A stretch of DNA of 64,000 nucleotides from Bacteroidia bacterium. Lineage in GTDB: Bacteria > Bacteroidota > Bacteroidia > Chitinophagales > UBA2359. Shown here one piece after another: positions 58,742 to 64,000 of the stretch. Under the pieces are notes generated by a model. That model saw nothing but the letters and a program-made list of their open reading frames with translations. It was not told the DNA's origin and did no database searches. Position 1 is the stretch's first letter, and every line of letters begins with the position of its first letter. The stretch spans positions 1 to 64,000 of the forward strand of contig JAUHXA010000002.1 in the NCBI GenBank assembly GCA_030427245.1, read 5' to 3'. A program made the translations under genes and the position numbers.

Positions 58742-60958
58742 TTAAAACCCAATACTTTCCCCTGACTTCAATACCTTTTCATCTTTCCCTCCAATATTCA
58801 CTTTCACCTCTTCCACTCCAATAGATTGCAGCTTTCGCTCCCCGTCTTTCCAAGAAACAAACACATCCGTTTCAGCCGAAAATTGAAGTTTAATTCCTTC
58901 TATCTCTACCTCACTCACTCCAAAAAGAATTGCTTCCTCCTGTTTAGACAATGCCTGATTCCCTTTCCATTCAAAAGATAAATCATTCAATTTCCAATTG
59001 CCGAGCGTGGGGATTTTCTCTTCTTCGTTCATTCTATCACTGTATTTTTCAAAAGGATAAACGACCGTAATGAAACTAAAATCGTTCTGTCCTTCCTTTT
59101 TGACAACCGACCATTGTTTGCCCCTTTTTCCAGATTGGACAACAGCATCCACCGACTCCAACTGCAAAATATCGCAGCCGCTTCCATCTACAAAAGAACT
59201 TCGCAATAAGTTCGCCCCATTTTCGTCGGTATAATGCCCCTGCCAAACCTGTTTGTATGTGTGTGTATCTTCTGCTTCAAAGTTGTCTTTGATTATCCAA
59301 AAAACGTCTTTTAGGTAAATCACCTGACGAGAATAACTGACTCCAATATTGGAGAATCCATCATGTGAGCCTACAAAACAATCCATTTGTTCATCGCTCG
59401 TCCAAGCAATCACTTTGGGGTTTGGCAGTTCTCGAAACTTCCCAAAACCACTACCCCCTTTATTTCCTGTCCACTGTTTGCCTTGCAGTTCATCGTCCAC
59501 CAAAGCCACGTTTTTGACCATCGAATTTTTGAACCAATCGAAGTCCTTCAATGAGTAGCGTACTTGGTAGTTGGGTAAAATCACATTGCCGCTTACCATT
59601 GCTTGAATGCCCAACATATCGCCATGTTGATGGTCGGGTTTGTCGGCATCCAAACCTGCCGAAACAATCATCATTTTGTCCTTCTTTCCCCAACCTTCCC
59701 GCATGATGTAGTAGCCTGTTTCGGGGAAAAAAGTAGAGCCAATTTTGGGCTGGGTTCTGTCAATGGATTTGAGTGCGTCCAATTGCTTTTTCTGCAAAAA
59801 CCAATACATTTTCTCCTCCACTTTGCTCTCTGCAAAATAGCCAAATTCGGGATTGTCAAAAAGCAAATAACCCAAGGTCATTGTTCGGGCAATTTTATTT
59901 TTCTCTGCCCAAGGGTCGTCTGTATCGTCTTGCAACACAGGAGCAGTTTTGTCGGGATAGGCAATTTTGACCAAGGTTTCAAAAAGCGATTGCAGCCTTT
60001 CTTTCCAAACTGCATCTACTTCAATACCGCTGATTTGCGCCAATTGATAGACATAAAAATAGTTGGAAATATCGCTTAGGTGGTAATGCACTGAGCGTTC
60101 AAACTGAAAACCGTCCGAATTGATTTCCTTGTCGAGATGTTCGCCCAAGCGGGTCATTGCCCGCTTGTACCACAAATCTGCTTCTTCAAAATCTCGAAAC
60201 AATATCGCCAACATTGCCAAAGCAGACATGCCTCTTGTTTGGTGATTTCCATAGCGAAATTTGTCATTGTGTGCATACAAATGTGCGCCATGTTGCAACA
60301 AGGTAGCTATCGTGTAGAGTTGGTCACTGTCGGAATAGGCTTTTTCTCCCAAAAACAAATTGTGGATACTCAACCAATTCAGCACCCGATACCCCGCTCT
60401 AAAAACTTCATATACGCCATTTCCATCTTCGATTTTTTCATACTCTCCATTCTCCAATGCCACATTGAGGGATTGCATTTGTCGGGTGAAATAGTCAATG
60501 TATTTTGGATTTTTGTCTTCGTAAAAATAGAGGTAAGCAATGTCCATCATTTTGTGCTGCCGAGCCAAGTGCCGCAAAGCGTAGGCATTGACGGGTTCTC
60601 CGTTTTGGTAATTGAAGGGTAACTTCCACAAAGTGGAATCTGCATATTTTGATAGATGATCGTTTGCTCTTGAAGTGTGTGATTTTTCATTTCCATATAA
60701 ATCATTGTAGCGGTCAAATCGGCTATCAACGATTTGCCAATCGTAGAAAAAGCGCTCTTTGAAGTTTTGTCTGAAATGGGCTGCTAATACTGCTTCTGAA
60801 ATATTGCCATTGGAGTGAAGGGTCTTGTATATTTCTTTTTTGAGGTAATTGGGTAATTCTTCTATTGGAAGAATTTTATCAGAAGGTATTTCTTGTGCTT
60901 GAAGGAAGCAGTAAGAACAGGTGAGTAGGAAGATAAAAAGTGTTAGGGAAAGCCTCAT
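58742..60958 (-). CDS. Heparinase II/III-fold polysaccharide lyase (PL17-like oligoalginate lyase)
   Basis: 738 residues with a signal peptide (1-21). Residues 60-370 form an alpha/alpha toroid with RYGNHQTRGMSALAML (Asn238-His239) and SDGFQFERSVHYHLSD (Tyr292); residues 400-738 form the heparinase II/III beta-sheet domain with DKPDHQHGDMLGIQAM (His443, His445, Asp447). The Asn-His/Tyr/His set is that expected in PL17, PL15 and PL39 lyases. Next to PL6 enzymes the likely activity is exolytic cleavage of alginate oligomers to unsaturated monouronate in the periplasm, but other uronate substrates cannot be excluded. It is the most upstream gene of the minus-strand lyase run. Confidence 0.87.
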   Translation of the reverse strand: MRLSLTLFIFLLTCSYCFLQAQEIPSDKILPIEELPNYLKKEIYKTLHSNGNISEAVLAAHFRQNFKERFFYDWQIVDSRFDRYNDLYGNEKSHTSRANDHLSKYADSTLWKLPFNYQNGEPVNAYALRHLARQHKMMDIAYLYFYEDKNPKYIDYFTRQMQSLNVALENGEYEKIEDGNGVYEVFRAGYRVLNWLSIHNLFLGEKAYSDSDQLYTIATLLQHGAHLYAHNDKFRYGNHQTRGMSALAMLAILFRDFEEADLWYKRAMTRLGEHLDKEINSDGFQFERSVHYHLSDISNYFYVYQLAQISGIEVDAVWKERLQSLFETLVKIAYPDKTAPVLQDDTDDPWAEKNKIARTMTLGYLLFDNPEFGYFAESKVEEKMYWFLQKKQLDALKSIDRTQPKIGSTFFPETGYYIMREGWGKKDKMMIVSAGLDADKPDHQHGDMLGIQAMVSGNVILPNYQVRYSLKDFDWFKNSMVKNVALVDDELQGKQWTGNKGGSGFGKFRELPNPKVIAWTSDEQMDCFVGSHDGFSNIGVSYSRQVIYLKDVFWIIKDNFEAEDTHTYKQVWQGHYTDENGANLLRSSFVDGSGCDILQLESVDAVVQSGKRGKQWSVVKKEGQNDFSFITVVYPFEKYSDRMNEEEKIPTLGNWKLNDLSFEWKGNQALSKQEEAILFGVSEVEIEGIKLQFSAETDVFVSWKDGERKLQSIGVEEVKVNIGGKDEKVLKSGESIGF

Positions 60959-60980
60959 AGAGTGCTGTTTAGGAATTTTA

Positions 60981-61088
60981 TAACTTAGTAATGGTAAAAA
61001 AAACTTGAACGATTTTTCAACTTAACATACCCCAACCCCTTTCTAAAGGGGAATTAAGGTGTTCAAGTTATTTTTTCTTATTACTTAT
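60981..61088. repeat. Palindromic repeat family, copy D
   Basis: The left end AACTTAGTAATGGTAAAAAA is mirrored by TTTTTTCTTATTACTTA on the right. Inside, AACTTGAAC and GTTCAAGTT pair, and the core CATACCCCAACCCC...AAAGGGGAATTAAGGTG resembles copies A-C. It lies just upstream of the lyase gene start (60958). Confidence 0.65.
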
Positions 61089-61128
61089 CAAAAAAAAATT
61101 AGTAGCCATTTTGCTATTTTGGAAAACC

Positions 61129-61150
61129 AAAAATTGGCAGACCAATTTTT
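61129..61150. repeat. AT-rich 9-bp hairpin
   Basis: AAAAATTGG (61129-61137) and CCAATTTTT (61142-61150) pair around a 4-base loop. No gene is seen in the rest of the gap between 61089 and 61297. Confidence 0.3.
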
Positions 61151-61297
61151 AATAGTCCAAAAGTAATAAATATTTTTTGAAAAGGAGACAATTTGAAGGA
61201 TAGAAAAGAGGAAAAATTAAAATCCAGGTTGTAAGACTCTGAGCGTGCAGTGGTAAAATGAATAACCTTCTCCGTTTTTGACTTTGAACCTAATAGT

Positions 61298-61332
61298 CAA
61301 AAAAAATAGCCTACTGAAATACAGCAGGCTAT
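61298..61332 (-). terminator. Rho-independent terminator of trxA
   Basis: ATAGCCTACTG (61306-61316) pairs with CAGCAGGCTAT (61322-61332) with one mismatch; on the minus strand eight T follow. It starts 27 bp past the stop codon. Confidence 0.87.
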
Positions 61333-61358
61333 CTCGTAAAGAAAAACTCACGTAGTGA

Positions 61359-61688
61359 CTACCATAATAATTCATCCAATTTATTGCTAATATCATATTT
61401 AGTTAGATTCCCCTCTTTTTTATCTACTATCTCCCCATCTTTGAAGAACAAAAGAGTAGGGATACTGCGAATACCATATTTTTTAGGCGAGTCTGGATTT
61501 GTATCCACATCTAAGCTAGCCATGATTGCTTTCCCATCATATTCACCTGCCAATTGTTCTACAATAGGGCTTACCATTAGACAAGGACCGCACCATTCCG
61601 CCCAAAAATGAACCAGTACTGGTTTTTCGCTGCCACGCACAACGATTTCATTAAAATTTGAATCTGTAGCTTCAATTACGTTTGCCAT
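61359..61688 (-). CDS. trxA: Thioredoxin
   Basis: 109 residues of a classic thioredoxin, the general cytoplasmic disulphide reductant. The redox centre is WCGPC (residues 32-36) in VHFWAEWCGPCLMV, the buried Asp lies in the SDFNEIV-like start and the cis-proline in GIRSIPTLLFF. No signal peptide. It stands alone with its own terminator; no thioredoxin reductase gene is near. Confidence 0.96.
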   Translation of the reverse strand: MANVIEATDSNFNEIVVRGSEKPVLVHFWAEWCGPCLMVSPIVEQLAGEYDGKAIMASLDVDTNPDSPKKYGIRSIPTLLFFKDGEIVDKKEGNLTKYDISNKLDELLW

Positions 61689-61934
61689 TGTTCTTAATTT
61701 TTTGATGTTAAAAAAAATAAATTATTCCGTCAAAAGGAACTTTCTTTTGTATATCCAAATAGACGTTTAAGATTGAGGCATTTGAAGGAAAAAAGAAATG
61801 TTTTTTTAAAAAATAACACAATTAATAAATAATCAATCATTTCTTTTTGAAAACAAATTAGTTGGAGTATTATTGTTAAGTAATGATAAAAAATAGATTA
61901 TGACAAAATCACTGATAAACTTAAATCTAAGATG
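61689..61934. other. Intergenic stretch between trxA and the DUF2306 gene
   Basis: About 246 bp with A/T-rich tracts; no gene, RNA or repeat is recognised. Confidence 0.4.
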
Positions 61935-62546
61935 CTATGCGATTGAACTTCGACGTATCCACCATTCTGCCAACAATAAATTCGGCACCCAACACAGCCA
62001 AGCAATGATTACATAAGCCTCAATAAAACCCATGCCGAGTCCTTCTGTGAATAATGGCAACCAAATTCGGAGTGTGACTGCCGCAAAGGTCAGGGCATAA
62101 CTGCGAATCATCCATTGTTGATGGAAAACGATTTTTTTCTTTTGAATGCTTGTGTAAGCATTGAAGGTGGTAAATAACCATAAGACTGCAAGTGAAGCAA
62201 AACCGAGAATCGAGACGATTCCACCTGTTGCGAAAAGGGCAATGTACAGTCCTGCAATGCCACTCAATAAAACCGAAATGACATAAATTTTGCCCAAATT
62301 GCGGTGTAGATTCATTCTATTTTGACGGAGTTTTAGGCTGAATTGCGACCAGCCTGTAAGCAAGGCTATTCCTCCCAATGCAATATGGGTGTAGAATAGA
62401 AAATGCCAGAGGTAGTTTTGAAAAAGTTCGGGAGGTTTTCGGCCAAGTAAGCCTTGATTGGACATATCTACCACAAAGTAGAGTAAGGGATAAATGCCAA
62501 TCATAGAAGCGAGAAGGGCGAAGAGAAGGAAGAGTAGTTTTTTCAA
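61935..62546 (-). CDS. DUF2306 family membrane protein
   Basis: 203 residues with six predicted membrane helices. The family pattern is visible: HIALGGIALLTGWSQF (about 55-70), the basic loop RQNRMNLHRNLGKIYVISVLLSGIAGLYIALFATGG with its conserved His, and FHQQWMIRSYALTFAAVTLRIWLPLF, where His and Arg may bind haem as in related cytochrome b561-like proteins. That role is inferred, not shown. It is monocistronic with a promoter match just upstream. Confidence 0.88.
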   Translation of the reverse strand: MKKLLFLLFALLASMIGIYPLLYFVVDMSNQGLLGRKPPELFQNYLWHFLFYTHIALGGIALLTGWSQFSLKLRQNRMNLHRNLGKIYVISVLLSGIAGLYIALFATGGIVSILGFASLAVLWLFTTFNAYTSIQKKKIVFHQQWMIRSYALTFAAVTLRIWLPLFTEGLGMGFIEAYVIIAWLCWVPNLLLAEWWIRRSSIA

Positions 62547-62565
62547 AGTTTTGGGTTTTTAGTTC

Positions 62566-62573
62566 AAAAATAA
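62566..62573 (-). promoter_or_regulatory. Candidate DUF2306 promoter -7 box (TATTTTTG)
   Basis: On the minus strand TATTTTTG lies 19 bp before the start codon at 62546. A TTTC is found exactly 19 bp upstream of it, one base from the -33 consensus TTTG. This is the best-spaced promoter match in the window. Confidence 0.5.
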
Positions 62574-62616
62574 AGGCAATTTACTACAATCGAAATTAAC
62601 AATGACAAAAATCACT

Positions 62617-62644
62617 TTCCCAAAGGACTTATGCCTTTTGGGAA
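62617..62644. repeat. CCCAAAGG hairpin in the divergent DUF2306-pckA region
   Basis: TTCCCAAAGG (62617-62626) pairs with CCTTTTGGGAA (62634-62644) with one bulged base. It lies between two divergent promoters and may be an operator or the start of a small RNA; nothing further supports either. Confidence 0.35.
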
Positions 62645-62776
62645 CTCTAAAATCTATATTAAATTTAGTATTGAATTTTATTGGTGAAAGTTGCAAACAA
62701 CTGAGATTTTAATCAACTATAAATCGAAGATTTTCACGTTTAAATTTTCACTTAGTCATCTAAAAAAATAATTTTT

Positions 62777-64000
62777 ATGAACTTTAATCTAAGTCAATAC
62801 GGAATTGATGTTTCCGAAATTCATCGAAACTCTGCTGTCCCGTTACTATATGAAATTGCCTTCAAATATGAAAAGGGTACAGCTATGTCTGAGACAGGTG
62901 CGTTGATGGTTTATTCTGGTGAAAAAACGGGCCGAAGCCCAAAAGACAAACGTATCGTCCGTAATCCTTCTTCTGAAAACAATATTGACTGGGGCGCAAT
63001 CAATATTGATTTAGATGAACATGTGTTTGATATCAATCGGGAACGTGCTATAGATTATCTCAATATTCTTCCAAGATTGTTTGTTGTAGATGCTTTTGCA
63101 GGTTGGGACGAAAAGTATCAAATTAAGGTAAGAATTATTTGCACAAGAGCTTATCATGCGCTTTTCATGCAAAATATGCTGATCATGCCCACTGAAGAGC
63201 AATTGCTCAACTTTGGAGAGCCTGACTATGTGATATTCAATGGGGGTGGATTTCCTGCAAATCGCCACACCTCGAAAATGACCTCCAAAACCAGTATCGA
63301 TGTTAATTTAGAAAAGAAAGAAATTGTCATTCTTGGAACAGAGTATGCGGGTGAAATGAAAAAAGGTATTTTCTCTGTCATGAATTACTTGATGCCTTTG
63401 AAGAATGTACTTCCCATGCACTGTTCCTGCAATGTGGGAGAAGACGGTAATGTGTCCATTTTGTTTGGTCTTTCGGGGACAGGTAAAACAACCTTAAGCG
63501 CAGACCCAAAACGCAAATTGATTGGTGACGATGAGCACTGCTGGACGGATGATGGAGTCTTCAATATCGAAGGAGGTTGTTATGCCAAAGCTATTGACCT
63601 TTCGGCTGAGAATGAGCCTGATATCTACAATGCTATAAGGTATGGAACGGTCCTCGAAAATGTGGTTTACGACCCCAAAACTCGAATGGTTGATTACTCC
63701 GATACTTCAATCACCCAAAACACACGGGCTTCTTACCCCATTCACTACATCGAAAATGTACAGATTCCTTGTGTAGCAGGTCATGCGAATCATGTCATTT
63801 TCTTGACTTGTGATGCATTTGGTATATTGCCTCCGGTGAGCGAATTGACTCCCGAACAAGCAGGTTATCACTTTATTTCGGGTTATACTGCTAAAGTTGC
63901 AGGTACTGAGATGGGCATAACAGAACCACAAGCCACTTTTTCGGCTAACTTCGGCGCAGCATTTATGATGTGGCATCCAAACAAATACGCTGAATTGTTG
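62777..64000 (+). CDS. pckA: Phosphoenolpyruvate carboxykinase (ATP), N-terminal part
   Basis: From the ATG at 62777 the frame is open for 408 codons to the edge; the full enzyme has about 530 residues. It converts oxaloacetate and ATP to phosphoenolpyruvate in gluconeogenesis. The substrate and nucleotide elements seen are [16 protein letters not shown] near residue 48, the Lys/His metal region [16 protein letters not shown], the P-loop [15 protein letters not shown] and the metal-binding IGDDEHCW that follows, then the [19 protein letters not shown] segment. It is the ATP-dependent form, not GTP-dependent. Gluconeogenesis from uronate-derived pyruvate would fit the nearby lyases, but this is only context. 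Confidence 0.96.
   Translation, partial: MNFNLSQYGIDVSEIHRNSAVPLLYEIAFKYEKGTAMSETGALMVYSGEKTGRSPKDKRIVRNPSSENNIDWGAINIDLDEHVFDINRERAIDYLNILPRLFVVDAFAGWDEKYQIKVRIICTRAYHALFMQNMLIMPTEEQLLNFGEPDYVIFNGGGFPANRHTSKMTSKTSIDVNLEKKEIVILGTEYAGEMKKGIFSVMNYLMPLKNVLPMHCSCNVGEDGNVSILFGLSGTGKTTLSADPKRKLIGDDEHCWTDDGVFNIEGGCYAKAIDLSAENEPDIYNAIRYGTVLENVVYDPKTRMVDYSDTSITQNTRASYPIHYIENVQIPCVAGHANHVIFLTCDAFGILPPVSELTPEQAGYHFISGYTAKVAGTEMGITEPQATFSANFGAAFMMWHPNKYAELL

Noticed and set aside
48936-60958. A canonical polysaccharide utilisation locus
   Set aside because: No SusC/SusD-like pair or hybrid sensor is present; the only outer-membrane barrel in the window (21755-23425) is distant and lacks a TonB plug.
61089-61297. 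A tRNA or small structured RNA gene
   Set aside because: No T-loop (GTTCRA) or acceptor pairing was found; only a weak AT-rich hairpin is present.

Overview
The window reads as a chromosomal segment of a low-GC (roughly 38 percent by eye), probably marine member of the Bacteroidota. The evidence is two C-terminal sorting domains of the type IX secretion system, giant TPR proteins, a PadR plus PspC/DUF2807 pair, an alpha2-type glycyl-tRNA synthetase, weak ribosome binding sites in AT-rich leaders, TAnnTTTG-like -7 boxes, and hairpins with U-tracts as terminators. I cannot name the genus. No rRNA, tRNA, CRISPR array, prophage or intact insertion sequence was recognised.

Layout. 1-7.7 kb: a partial gene, a DUF985 cupin, a surface M1 aminopeptidase, a gamma-glutamylcyclotransferase-like protein, a stand-alone trpA, a membrane protein and a family 4 glycosyltransferase, with the gaps filled by three different short inverted-repeat elements that each carry an 8-9 bp target duplication. 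7.8-14.4 kb: a secreted protein of about 30 TPRs, then parE and a gene remnant. 14.5-21.2 kb: a TspO-like/GNAT/membrane-protein operon, a trypsin-like secreted protease, and a PadR-controlled PspC-DUF2807 membrane protein. 21.4-30.4 kb: an outer-membrane barrel with a partner TPR lipo/periplasmic protein, RNase R, and an orphan ABC ATPase. 31-48.7 kb: housekeeping and regulatory genes (glyS, TPR histidine kinase, TPR protein, astacin protease with five BTRD1 repeats, mscL, trmB, suhB, aldo-keto reductase, a LolD-like ATPase, a peptidoglycan-binding protein built as an internal duplication, DUF502, an AAA/PD-(D/E)XK protein, a methyltransferase).

48.9-61.0 kb, all on the minus strand, is the most distinctive region: a protein made only of three lamin-tail domains plus a sorting domain, a PL6 lyase fused to two more copies of the same lamin-tail domain plus a sorting domain, a second PL6 lyase as a lipoprotein, a Tat-exported sugar isomerase/epimerase-like protein, and a heparinase II/III-fold lyase (PL17-like). 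Together they look like a system for depolymerising an acidic polysaccharide, most likely alginate, at the cell surface and in the periplasm. It lacks SusC/SusD and carries five near-identical copies of a lamin-tail module of about 700 bp that may act as a binding or adhesion unit. The window ends with trxA, a DUF2306 membrane protein and the first 408 codons of pckA.

The intergenic DNA is unusually rich in repeats: three single-copy MITE-like elements with target duplications, a four-copy palindromic family, a 188 bp nested inverted repeat, a 9-11 bp minisatellite upstream of glyS, a 7 bp microsatellite after the PL6 lipoprotein gene, and several palindromes of families that recur in Bacteroidota genomes.
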